Source: Gordionus sp. m RMFG-2023 (Eukaryota > Nematomorpha > Gordioida > Chordodea > Parachordodidae). From it: DNA of 64,000 bases. The stretch's first letter is position 1, and each line of letters begins with the position of its first letter. Positions 35,264 to 46,122 of the stretch are shown here, in pieces. The position numbers and the translations under genes were made by a program. The notes beneath the pieces were generated by a model, which was given only the letters and a program-made list of their open reading frames with translations, had not been told where the DNA came from and made no database searches. The DNA is taken from positions 65,449,561-65,513,560 of the forward strand of contig NC_088775.1 of NCBI RefSeq assembly GCF_954871325.1, written 5' to 3'.

Positions 35264-35560
35264 AAATATATTAGCGTAACCAACATCAAATTGTTATTTA
35301 CTATTTTACTGTAATTTTTTACCTTAAATGAACTTTTATTAATACTTTCTATCGTTTAAATAATTTACATTAACTATTTTTGTTTTAAATCAATTTAACT
35401 AATGCGTTTAAATTATAACCAAACATAATGAGATATAATTTTTTTATATAAACTTTTATATTGAAAGAAAGTGTATTTTAAATATGTGGTTTGATAATTT
35501 TTAATGTAATTTTATAACTTATCAAAATGAATCAAACAAAAAACTTAAAATATAACTAAA
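35264..35560. other. A+T-rich spacer
   Basis: Nothing recognised between the foldback element and the following relic LTR element. Confidence 0.4.
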
Positions 35561-36900
35561 AACTACACAAAATTAACATGGAGGCCAATTAGGTATCATG
35601 CGACCTTCAATAGTCATTATATATTCCTTCAAATAAAGAAAGAAATTTTATTAGTGGAATCAACATCATAAATATAAAATAAAATATAAAAGAGTAAAGC
35701 AAAATCTAAATCATAAAAGACAAAGAACAAGAGCATGATTCTATTTCAGATTATCATATTCACACATACTTAAACAAACATGATGACAATAAAAGAAAGC
35801 GTAAATATAATTCCCGATCTCTTCAAACTAGAATTCCCTAAATATAGTAGCAATTTAAGTGCAGATAATGGAAGAGTAGGAAATATTTTCAAAATTAGTA
35901 ACATTTCCGACGTCGAAAAGTCTGCTGCGTTAACTTGATAGATGACGAATACGTCAATATCGAAGCAGTTTGTTCGGAAGCCGAATTTGCTGGCCCCCTT
36001 AGTCTAATCAGGAAATTCAGGTTATTACACCCCACTAATACGATAAGTGCTAAGAGAGCGGATTTTTATGCGACGGTTCAAAAAAAGAAGGAAATCTATT
36101 CTAAATGAGTGGTCCCCGTTAGTAATTTGAGTTAAGATGCATTAGGACATCAAAGGATTATCCAGAAACTAAGAATCGCTACTTCGTCAGAAATAAGATA
36201 TACATTAAGCTTGAGAGAAAGCATGACGTTAGATGAATTCATGAACATGGACTTTGGATCAGTCGAACTAGATTCTAATGAGGAAAAAAAATAAGAATTA
36301 CAGAAGCTACGATAGAAACACACGTCAATCTTATAGTAATAGAAGCCAAGCTCCATATTCTAACAAAATAAATACCCTGAATATTGAAAGAAATTACGGA
36401 TGATGACAATGTAAAAGCTTTTGAGAAGGAATACAACTTATTGAGTTTAGACTTATCCAATAAGCATAAAGGCGTCTATCTCAACGCCTATAAAGTTGCA
36501 GTGAAAACAAACAACAAACTCTTAATTATGCAGGTCGACACAGGTACTAGATTCTCTTTCTTATCATTAGATTCTCTTTCTTATCACTAGATTCTCTTTC
36601 TTATCACTAGATTCTCTTTCTTATCACTAGATTCACTTTCTTACCACGATACATAGCATTAAAAACTGGAATTGAGTAACAAAGAAAACATATATTTGAC
36701 AGGTTATGATGGTAACTCGATTAAAATAATAGGAAAAGTTCAAGTCAAAGTAAGCTATGAAGGGGATACTCTAATCCGGAAGGCAATTGTTGTGGATATC
36801 CAGAATATTTCCCTACTAGTCTATGGCTTCACGCAATTAAGGACATCACAAATATTTTTATGGTAAACTCATAAAAAAGATTTTAAGGATAGAATATGAA
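35560..36900 (+). mobile_element. Relic LTR retroelement (gag and protease region), Ty3/gypsy-like
   Basis: Plus-strand fragments in order: a gag-like zone (about 35.8-36.25 kb; EAEFAGPLSLIRKFRLL and SLRESMTLDEFMNM), a basic/Asn-rich stretch, then an aspartic-protease zone with LLIMQVDTGTRFSFLS near 36.5 kb and LTGYDGNSIKIIGKVQVKV near 36.7 kb. This arrangement fits gag-protease of Ty3/gypsy-like elements. RT and integrase are not recognisable and no LTR pair was found. An old fossil broken in several places, with a 20-bp tandem repeat expanded inside it. Confidence 0.7.
36549..36648. repeat. 20-bp tandem repeat, five copies
   Basis: TAGATTCTCTTTCTTATCAC repeats five times with small differences (the last copy has CACTTTCTTACCAC). 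It lies within the relic LTR element. Confidence 0.9.
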
Positions 36901-37729
36901 GTATTAAGGTTGAATCAAAATTACTCATACTGCTAAAAAGAGTGCCTTATTTCAAAAGACATGCCAGGGAAAAGAAAGATGAAATGATATTAAAATCCTT
37001 AAATAATTCCAATTTTAATAAGTCATAAATTACATTAGCAAATGATAATCAACCAAATGTAACTATAATTCCACACAATATATCTAAGTTCCAAAATCAC
37101 CCATCCCCCTTATCAATTTAAAGAATAAATTTTTAAGTGGTCTTATGGATAAAATCTGCAATTAGAGAGTAAAAATTATAATCTTCCTAAGACACCATTG
37201 ATGCCTAAAACTGTTAAAAAGTTTATGATTTGTCGCTCGATATGATCATACCACAACATTTGAAAACTTCCATAATAGTTTAACTCATCATCAAAATGAT
37301 CGATCCACAAGAAATTTCTACAAGAGGGGGATAGTTACCAGATATTTAGAAGTTTGTATAAAGAACCTTGATGACATTACATGGCAGCAATTTTTAAATT
37401 TACCATCAAGAGGCTTTTGACAATTTTTTTTAAAAGTTACAAAAAATATTAGTGCGAGTGGGGGAGCAGCCCTCGGCTGTCGAAATAAGAGTATATTAAA
37501 GGCCGTCAGATTTTGTTTCTCATGCATTTAAAAGTAAAATTTAATTTTAAAAAATTATAAATATTGCAAGAATTATTCTTAATATCTCATAATTCAGTCA
37601 TTTATTAGAAATTATTAATGAACGAACGGTTTCAAATTAAACAGCTTGTTAATAAACGTTCCTTTTATTTTAGACATATTGTTCCGATTGTTTATAGCTA
37701 TCTGTTAAAAACATGTAAATTATTTTTTA

Positions 37730-37965
37730 GATATAGTTTCCTTAAAAAAATTATAAAAAAGGGAAGATGAAAAACATATTGAATAAATTAGTTGATATAG
37801 TTTCCTTAAAAGAAATGCAATGTAATAAATGTGTATGTTATTGATTCTGCTGATGTAAAAAAAATGAAAAATATATAAAATACATCAATAGATGTAGTTT
37901 CTTAAAAAAATTAAAGTATATAGCTTAAAAATTATAATGTAATAAATGTGTGTTTCTTGCTATTA
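37730..37965. repeat. Diverged tandem repeat, about three units
   Basis: GATATAGTTTCCTTAAAA (37735 and 37795), varied to GATGTAGTTTCTTAAAA (37891), is followed in the later units by AATGTAATAAATGTGT (37818 and 37938). Possibly decayed LTR or satellite material downstream of the relic element. Confidence 0.5.
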
Positions 37966-38849
37966 TAATAATAAGACATATTGAATTTATTCCTTTATAC
38001 TATAATTTTCTATATAAGAATGTAATATCTTGTTGATAACAGTATATAGTTAAGTTATTTGTAGTAATATTGTAAAATTTGTATGTGAGCGATGGGTTCT
38101 TAACGCAATTACCAGAAGGAAAAATTATATTTCACCATTCATTCCAGAAGTCCTTTTGATTTTACCAGAATTTATGGCGTAATAGAAATGAAAGTTTAAC
38201 AAAATGACGAACATTCGCAGGAATAAGGAGAAAGATGGGATGTTTATGACGAAATAGTCTTTAGTGTACGAAGTGAACAGATATGTAAAAACCAAAGCTT
38301 TTATTTCATAATTTTAAAAGAAATGTATATAAAATGATAATATATCGTCGTTTTTAGAAAATTGAAGCATGGTATTATATCATATTTCTAAAAATTTATG
38401 TTAAAATTTGAAATGAGTTTAATCCATTTTCAATAAAATATATAGGGTTTATAGTATATAATGTATGGCTATAGAAACTTAGAAGTAACTCAATTAAAAA
38501 TAAAATGCTCGGCACACTTATACTATATCGAATGAGAAATTTTTTCATCTATTATTTTTGCTTACTACTTATCTGAATGATTTGTAGAATCGAGGATAAG
38601 AGCATGCACAGTTTTATGGTTTTTTTCTCCAGACCCCACATAAGGCATATCCAAAATAGGGAAGCCAATGCTTTTAAAAGAAATAAAATATTATATATAA
38701 TAAAATAAAATTACAATTTTCCATTTTATTTTACTTACATACTATTTTAGTAATCACCGAGAGTTTGAGAAAAATAACTTTCAATTTTTTTATGATAATT
38801 ATTTTTGATATATTATAGTATCGGAGAGAGCATAGTGTTTAAGTGAGCT
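37966..38849. other. A+T-rich DNA without a recognised gene
   Basis: No coding signature or terminal repeat found. Confidence 0.4.
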
Positions 38850-39269
38850 TAGAGGTCTACAAGGACGGGCATGGTCGGGTTTCTAAAATATTTTAAACAT
38901 TGGGTGGGTAGCGCAGTTTAAAAATTTTTTAAAGAAATGGGCAGGCGTGGGTGAGTTAATTTTTAATCTTTTTTTGGGCGAAATAAGCAGAATAGAATTC
39001 AATTTATTAAAAATGATAGTTTATAATATTGCATATTATATATGTTTAATTAAAAATACATTAGAATAAATAAATAAAGAACCAAACCAGCCATTAAATA
39101 ATTTTAAACATTGGGCGGGGGGGGGGGGGGCTGGTTAAACAAATTTTATATGTAAATGGGCGGGCGGGTAAATTTTTTAAAAAATATTATAAAAGGGCGG
39201 GAGATTTTAAAAAATTTCAAAACAAAGAGGGGGCGGGTTTACTGATTAACCCGCCAATTGCAGAATCTA
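38850..39269. mobile_element. 420-bp hAT MITE with GGGCGGG-rich interior
   Basis: The left end TAGAGGTCTACAAGGACGGG and the right end CCCGCCAATTGCAGAATCTA are imperfect inverted repeats. The flanks AGTGAGCT and AGTGGGTT agree at 6 of 8 positions. The interior repeats GGGCGGG and TTTTAAACATTGGG words with a G run near 39116-39131. Ends resemble those of the MITE at 63349 (TAG.GATCTGCA). Confidence 0.7.
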
Positions 39270-39494
39270 AGTGGGTTAATGACCAATGGGGTAATATTAT
39301 TTATATGGAAAGATGGATGTGTGCTGTGGGGTTAATATTCGTATGTATGAGATTAATAGGATCAATATTGTAATAATTTTTCTCAAAAACTTTTGAAACT
39401 ACCATATTTCTATATTAAAAATTGATAAGTTTTTGATATTAATTAAAACAATAAAATATTCAAAATTGGAAATTAAATATTTCCTATATTTTTA

Positions 39495-40620
39495 CAGACA
39501 TTAACAAAATCATATAAATAGGGATGCTCTATTGGACGCCGAGGCGAATAAACTCGCTAAATATTTGTCATCGCTACCTGCCAACCATTCATTCCTACCA
39601 TTAATCGCCACGACTTTAACATTGTTCGGCTCGTATGCCCTGGCCTTTTTAAAAAGCTGGGGCACCGGATCTCTGCTAGAACCGAGGATCCCAACGAAGG
39701 ATACTAGGGGAGACTGGGGTGAACCAATTTTTACAAAATTGGCTATAGCTCTTGTTGTTTTATAGATAATTTATGATTGGATACCTAAAACTATACTCTA
39801 TAAAGGTGCCTTATAAAAAATATTAAGAATATAATCATTTTTTTTAAATTTTATTTTTTGTAAAAGTGAAAATTTTGTTCAAAAAGCCCCAATAGCCGGG
39901 TGAGGCAAACCACTTCAAGGGGCTTCCTAAACCATTGGTTTTTTTAGGCCATATTAAATTGAAATGCATTTTTATTTATTAATAATGATATGTATAGAAT
40001 AATTTTATTGTTCAAAATATCATAATACTTATAAATTGAAGCTAATTATATATAAAAATTGAAACTTAATTTTGGCTAATTTAATAAACATTTTGGACAT
40101 AAATAAATATGAATTTTAAGGAGAGATCAAAATTTCTTAGCATAAATCTAAATACCAATCACAAACAATAATGAAATTGCCTTTTCAAGATTTTGAAATT
40201 TTTTTCATTATTAATTGCCATAATTGACGTGTATGGTTTAGCGAACTCCGCTAGCTCTAAATTGACAAATCATGATTGAAATAATATCTAGATTTGATAA
40301 ATACTCATAAAACTTACCCAAATTATAGAAGAGTGTTTAAACTTTGTAATAAAATTTAATTTACATATAAATGATTATATATTTTATAAAAATTAAAATT
40401 ATGTAAAAATCTTTTAAAAATTTCATCAAAATTTTATTTCTTAAATAAAATTTTTAGTAATTAATTATTTCAAAATATATTTTGTCCATAGATGTATACT
40501 AATGAAAACTATGTTAGGATAAAATTTTAACCTTCTGGTGTATTTAATTTTAAAATGAGATAAAGTGGTTTGCCAAGTCCCGGGGTTTACCTAACCCCAG
40601 TCTCCCCTACCTACGTCATA
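39495..40620 (+). pseudogene. Unidentified open frame interrupted by a MITE
   Basis: From about 39532 the plus strand reads LDAEANKLAKYLSSLPANHS, then LTLFGSYALAFLKSWGTGSL and EPRIPTKDT before the MITE at 39707 cuts it. It is clearly richer in G+C than its surroundings and has non-repetitive amino-acid use, so it looks like real coding sequence. I do not recognise the family. It may be the tail of a retroelement gene, or a host exon. Confidence 0.4.
39707..40607. mobile_element. 901-bp MITE with TA flanks (Tc1/mariner-like)
   Basis: Ends GGGGAGACTGGGGTGAACC and TACCTAACCCCAGTCTCCCC are inverted repeats (first 13 bp exact). TA dinucleotides flank both sides (39705-39706, 40608-40609), as in Tc1/mariner insertions. 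No transposase inside. Near 39889-39960 and 40561-40590 related words (GGCAAACCACTT, GGTTTGCCAAGTCCC) form a further inverted pair. A similar left end, GGGGAGACCGGCATAAAG, occurs at 56461. Confidence 0.8.
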
Positions 40621-42255
40621 GGTTGGCCCTAAACATAATAGTGCAATTATCTAAGCTTTATACTTTCAATGACCGAACCCCCCTGATTGAACATCCTGTG
40701 CATTAGATAGGCTTAGGCTATTTTGCTCCAATTATAATTTTGAAGCTAAAAAGGAGCTTGGATCTCAAACGATAAAAGACAGCAAAAATTAATGACAAAA
40801 ACAAAAACGCGAATAAAGATGGGCAGAAGTCGAAAAGATCAATATCCACCAAAACAAAGCCAATACTACCTTTTAGATGAAGAATTCACTAATACATACT
40901 TAAATTATTAATATTATATAATCTTTCAAATAAATTAATATTATACTAATTTATAATTATAATCTTTATTTATAAAATACAGTCAAAATTATTCAAAAAT
41001 TTAATGTTCAAGGACCTGATTTGCTCAAACTGAATGATGATGCCAATTTTGCAAAAAAAATTTTAAATTATAGTTTTTTTTATATATGAAACTTTATTAC
41101 AAAATTTCTGATTATCCAAAAATTTAATTTTAACATTTTGGTAAGTAAAATTTTTTATAAGAGTTTTCGTTTTAACATTTTGGTAAGTAAAATTTTTAAT
41201 CAAGCAAATGTGCCATTATTATACAGCATATTTTTAACCATAAAAATCATTAAAGACAATCATATAGTTTTCTAATCTAATATTTTATTTTATATAGTTA
41301 AAATCAATCATCAAATTGTAATAAAATATATTTTAAAAATTTAAATAAATATTTCAGAAATTTAGAAATAGATAAGAGTTAAGGCCTAGTCAAAGTATTC
41401 ACCCCTTAATTTGTAATAACTTAAAAGGTCTGGGGTGCAGCTATAATAATTCCATACAATATTTTAGATATGTATGATTATTGTGATGTTTTTTATGTAA
41501 ATAGACTATTATTTTAAAAAAATTTCTTATAACTGACCATCCTTAACAAAACTTTTATAAAAATTTTTATCATTAAAACTTTAATTTATATGATTAATTA
41601 AAGGGGTTAAAAAGTAATATTTTAAATATCAGATTTATAAACCCTACCATTCAAGCGTTAAAAGAATCATATAAACCTCTGTTTTATGCATATTATTAAA
41701 CAACCTCTATTAGTCTATCGATAATAAACCAGTAGCTTCCCTAGCTCTCTTATTTTGAATTTGAAGTGTTCAAAACATTTTGCTCAATAGGTGTTTTCAA
41801 ATTAAATAGAGCCGCGCTGAGATCACCAGTTACCAGTGTAATAAATAACCATATAGCAATATTTAAGGATAAGGTCGATATTAATAAAATATTTGACCAA
41901 CTTATCAATGATGATCCATAAAATCTTGTTGCTAAAGGATTATTTGAGATTTGTGTTATCGATTGAAATGTTGTGTCAAAGATACACCATGGGTAAAATA
42001 TTGCCTATTAATAAAAATATAAATTATATTAGTTTTTCTCACCTAATTCCAAAGAATTTTTTATCTCCGCCAAAACATTAGCTTGGAAATATACCGATTC
42101 AAATTTCTTATCAATTCCCGGTTTCATCTAGCTTTAGAATAAAACATTTTTTAAATCTATTTACGTCTTTTCTAAACTTCATGCACATATTTTATTTTTG
42201 TGCCATTATTTTTCCCAATATTTTGAAATTTAAAAAAAAAAAACAAAAAACAAAA
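40610..42255. other. A+T-rich DNA with one coding-like scrap
   Basis: Mostly featureless. Around 41800-41930 the plus strand gives LNRAALRSPVTSVINNHIAI and FKDKVDINKIFDQLINDD, which look protein-like, but I recognise no family. A 35-bp direct repeat (ATTTTGGTAAGTAAAATTTT) occurs near 41136 and 41176. Confidence 0.35.
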
Positions 42256-42269
42256 AACTTTATAATAAT
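42256..42269. repeat. Candidate LINE TSD, left copy
   Basis: AACTTTATAATAAT, identical to 46109-46122, which directly follows the 3' tail of the LINE. A+T-rich, so the match is suggestive. Confidence 0.6.
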
Positions 42270-42559
42270 GAAATTAGGAACAAAAACCTTTTATCCTATC
42301 CTAAACTACTATATGAAACTTACTCAAATACTCATTTAATCTATTATCATTTACTATAATCATTTAATTACTATAATCATTTAATTTAGATACCATTTAT
42401 ATATATATATTAATTGTATCTTTTTTGAAATAGTGCTGAAACAGTTCTTATATATATTCTATTTATCATCGTGTGTGATTACTATTCTTACAAGGCGGAT
42501 TCTCTGTAAGATATAGAATCGGCACGGTAATCATAATTAAATTTTTAATAAAGTTTTCA

Positions 42560-44376
42560 ATGAAGGACCACAATATTAAGATGATCTCTTTAAATATAAG
42601 ATCCCTGAATGAGAAACTAACTATACTAAGACAAATTATGAAAGACCAACATTACGATATCCTCTTTTTGCAGGAGACCCACCTTAAAGTAACTGAGGTA
42701 AGAAACCTATTAGATTACACCTTATATTGCAGCTCAAATGCAGAACACGTATGGGCTGGGGTGGCGTTTATGATACATAATAAACTAATAAGACTCGTAA
42801 GCTTCAACCCAATTTCCGCCGAATATGCTGCCTCACCCTAAACTTAGGATACAAAAAAGTCCATTTTCTTAATATATACGCGCCTCACAATGATAGCGTT
42901 TTCTATATGGAATTGGAGAATGTCTTAAAGGAACTACCTCATCGGGATGGCATCATTCTAGCAGGTGACTTCAATGCTTCGGTAGGTAAATCTAAGAACT
43001 CTTCCTGCCTTGGAAACGCCACATTAATACAAAGCACGAACCCCAACGGTAAAAGGTTAATAGAAATCTGTGAGTTTTTCAACTTGAAAATTGGTAATAC
43101 TTTCTTCAATCACCCAACTCATCACATCATGACTTACAAGAGCCCTTCCTTTGGCACTACCTCACAGATAGATTTCTTTATAATTTCCACTAAGATTTTC
43201 AAATGGGTGAAAGACATCAGGGTAATCAGTAAACTTAATCTTACACTTTTTACTGATCATTATCCACTGGGCTGTGAACTCATAATTAACAACAGTATCT
43301 TCCCAAACCACACTAGACAGAACAGTCTCACCACTGTAAAATACATAGCTAGAAAAGACTTGGCACAACTAAATGACTTAGAGGTGAAAGAAGAGTTCGT
43401 CTCTAAATTAACATCATGGAGAAACTCAGCAAATGGCATGATAAACCCAAACCTCACCTGGAAGGACATTAAGCAGAATGTATTAGGTAGTATAACATCA
43501 TGCTTAAGACCACGCACCAAGCGCAGAGAGTGGCTCACCCCTTCAACAATACAAATAATTAAGAATCTTACAACAAATATATCCCACCATCAATTCGCAA
43601 GACATCACAGGAGGTTCATTACCCACCGCATAAGAGCTGACAAAAGACTGTTCATTGCTAACTTATCGAATTCTATCCAATTCAATTTTGATAATAATAA
43701 TATTTATAAGGCCTTCCAATCTCTAAAACTACTAACCACCTTTAAAACCAATCCTTTACCAAGACTACAATTAAACAACAAGATTATAACTGACCCTAAG
43801 GAACAATTAGACTTATGGATAGACCACTACATGAACCTCTACAAAACGAGATGGCCTAGACCTAGATGTGACTACCCCTTCCAATCACCCAATCAGAATT
43901 TGAACAAGTCTGATATAGTCGGTGCCATCAAACGTCTAAAAATGCATAAAGCTGCTGGAGCTGATGGAATTTTTGCAGAACTCTGGAAGATAGAGGTAGA
44001 CCTAAGTGCCAGCTTACTACTTCCCCTCTTTAGGGAGATTTGGAATACGGGCAAGTTTCCTGACGAATGGATGACATCAATTATACTAAACTTCCCTAAA
44101 AATAAGTCCCCAAACTGCCTTAAAGATTACAGAGGTATTGCACTAATTCTAGTCACACTAAAAATGTTCACATACATCATATCAGTCAGGATTAAACCAA
44201 TCATTAACTTCCTTTCCAATGCTATTACATCATACAGGAAGGGCAGAAATACTACGGAGTTGACCATGGCACTTAAGGTCATTCTGGAAAAGGCCAGAAT
44301 GCATAAATCCCCCATCTTTGCCCTGATGATTGATTTAAGTCAAGCCTTTGACTCCATAATTCAGAATAAGATATAG
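42560..44376 (+). pseudogene. LINE endonuclease and first RT half
   Basis: The endonuclease is split by one frameshift near 42825. From 42907 a 489-residue frame carries the second endonuclease half (AGDFNASVG; QIDFFIIS; a TDHYPLGCEL block corresponding to the SDH motif), a basic linker (CLRPRTKRREWLTPS), and RT blocks through MIDLSQAFDS. It ends at a TAG within QNKI-PLLENIGI. The acidic residues of the endonuclease and the first RT aspartate (MIDLSQAFD) are present. Confidence 0.88.
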
Positions 44377-45432
44377 CCCTTGCTGGAAAACATTGGAATA
44401 GATAAACATCTGATAGCGCTAATTAAGATAATTTACGACAATCATAGCGTAGTTCCTCAGCATTTAAATATGAAGTCGCAACCTTTTAAAGCAAATAGAG
44501 GCCTCAAACAAGGATGCATCCTTTGACCGATTATTTTTAATGTAATAATGAATGATATCCTAAATAAATCCTTTAAACAGGAATATGCACTCAACACATA
44601 TTACAGTGAGCAACAACACCTCAATGATATGCACAACTCTTTAAACTTTCTATGTTATGCTGACGACGTATGTATTCTAGCCAACTCAGAATACAAATTA
44701 AGAAATATTTTATCATTATTTGTCAACCACTGTGATGGATATGGTCTAAGAGTAAACTACACAAAAACCAAACTAATCACCTCAAATACTGATGCGAGTC
44801 ACTTAAACCCCTTTAACTTTGAGGGTAATACGATAGAATTAGTGTCAGATTTTAAATACCTAGGAATCAGGATAACGTCATTAGGCCTCACCTTTTTAGA
44901 CACGAAATCGAGAACGAATAATGCGAGACTCCGCTATCATCAACTGTCGAAATTATGGTCATCCAACCAAATATCAACTAATTTAAAAATAAGACTCTTC
45001 AAATCCCTAATTGTACCCATTTTTACCTACGGCCTGGAGACTTGGCAAGGCTCAAAAAGTAACATCAGCACAATTCAGACTTTTATAAACAAATGCCTTA
45101 GAAGAATCACCAAAACGTATTGCCCATACAACACATCAAATACAACGCTCTGGAATAGATGCGACATCCTACCAATCAATCGTCTCATACCCATGAGGAG
45201 ACTAGAATTACTAGGCCATAGCTTAAGACACTCGCAGGAAAATATGATATTCTCGTCCTTGAAATGGTGCCCTGACGGTAGGAGGAAAAACCCTAAATAC
45301 TATTGGTTGGCGAAATGTCTGAAAGATATGGACCTGATTAACCTCTCGTTTGCAGATTTCATGGCACTTAGCAAAAACAAGAAACACCTAAAGGAACATT
45401 TACAATACATGCTAAAATATGGCCTAAATTAA
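44377..45432 (+). pseudogene. LINE second RT half and C-terminal region
   Basis: Continues with PLLENIGIDKHLIALIK, the NRGLKQGCIL block (followed by a TGA where a Ser or similar codon is usual before PIIFNVIMND), the catalytic YADD box (CYADDVCIL), then SDFKYLGIRITSLGLTFL and a helical C-terminus. The TAA at 45430-45432 is the natural stop. No RNase H and no CCHC knuckle are seen, consistent with RTE-like elements. Confidence 0.88.
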
Positions 45433-46064
45433 TATCGCAACCGTTCTTCACCTTTACGTTCTTGCAATAAATGGAATAAGTGTATTTGATAATGATAATA
45501 ACCTGAACAACAACAACATAACCTAACTTCCTCTAATAACCCACGACCTTCCTTTCTGGACACACGATATCGGCGACGATAACGATAACAATTACGAAAA
45601 TATTAGCTGTATAACAGGCAATGAGAAGATAAACTGGCTATAATAATAACGCAATAAATCGGACGAACCCAAATACCATTGGCACAGAACATATAAGATC
45701 TACGGGACATACAATATTTTGGCACACCGAACAACAAACAAGGAAGAGACTCTACATGCAAACTTAACATAAACTCTCAATACTTAACAAGATATAAGGG
45801 TTATTTTTTTTGTTGTCTCACTAAATACCACTTAAGGACGCAGGTACATTTTTCTTTATATGACATTATTTTTTATTTCTTCCTTAACACTATTCTGCCG
45901 GAAACGGAACTAATACATCACCATTATTGTACTTCTTCCTTCTTCACTTTGCTAACGGGCTACATAGTGGTACCGTCCACTATAATAAAACGGGTAGACA
46001 TCATGTATGGGATCTATATACTAGTGAAAATACATGATGCACGCTTCAACTCCTGGTGGGTGAT

Positions 46065-46087
46065 GAAATTGCACTTCGTGCAATTTC
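46065..46087 (+). other. 3'-terminal hairpin of the LINE
   Basis: GAAATTGCAC-TTC-GTGCAATTTC forms a perfect 10-bp stem with a 3-nt loop, 8 bp before the TAATGAATGAATGAA tail (46096-46110). In several LINE clades such a 3' stem-loop is bound by the element's own RT; that role here is inferred from position. Confidence 0.75.
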
Positions 46088-46108
46088 TGGCGTGGTAATG
46101 AATGAATG

Positions 46109-46122
46109 AACTTTATAATAAT
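46109..46122. repeat. Candidate LINE TSD, right copy
   Basis: AACTTTATAATAAT directly after the GAATGAATG tail, matching 42256-42269. Confidence 0.6.

Larger units (their letters stand above)
42270..46108 (+). mobile_element. APE-type LINE (RTE-like), nearly full length, decayed
   Basis: The single-ORF coding region spans 42560-45432. The endonuclease begins MKDHNIKMISLNIRSLNEKL, with FLQETHLKV, IILAGDFNASVGKSKNS and TSQIDFFIIS. RT blocks follow: MHKAAGADGIFAELWK, IILNFPKNKSPNCLKDYRGI, ALMIDLSQAFDS, NRGLKQGC and LCYADDVCILANS, then KYLGIRI. The C-terminal region has RRLELLGHSLRHS and ends KEHLQYMLKYGLN. There is a frameshift near 42825 (between SAEYAAS and LGYKKVHFLNIYAPH), a stop at 44374-44376 and a stop near 44526, so only three lesions separate it from an open frame of about 950 residues. 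The 3' UTR (45433-46108) ends in a hairpin and a TGAA-type tail, then a candidate 14-bp TSD. Clade assignment to RTE is tentative; L2/CR1-like is possible. Confidence 0.9.

Noticed and set aside
43162-43538. Minus-strand frames within the second LINE
   Set aside because: Antisense shadows of the endonuclease-linker coding.
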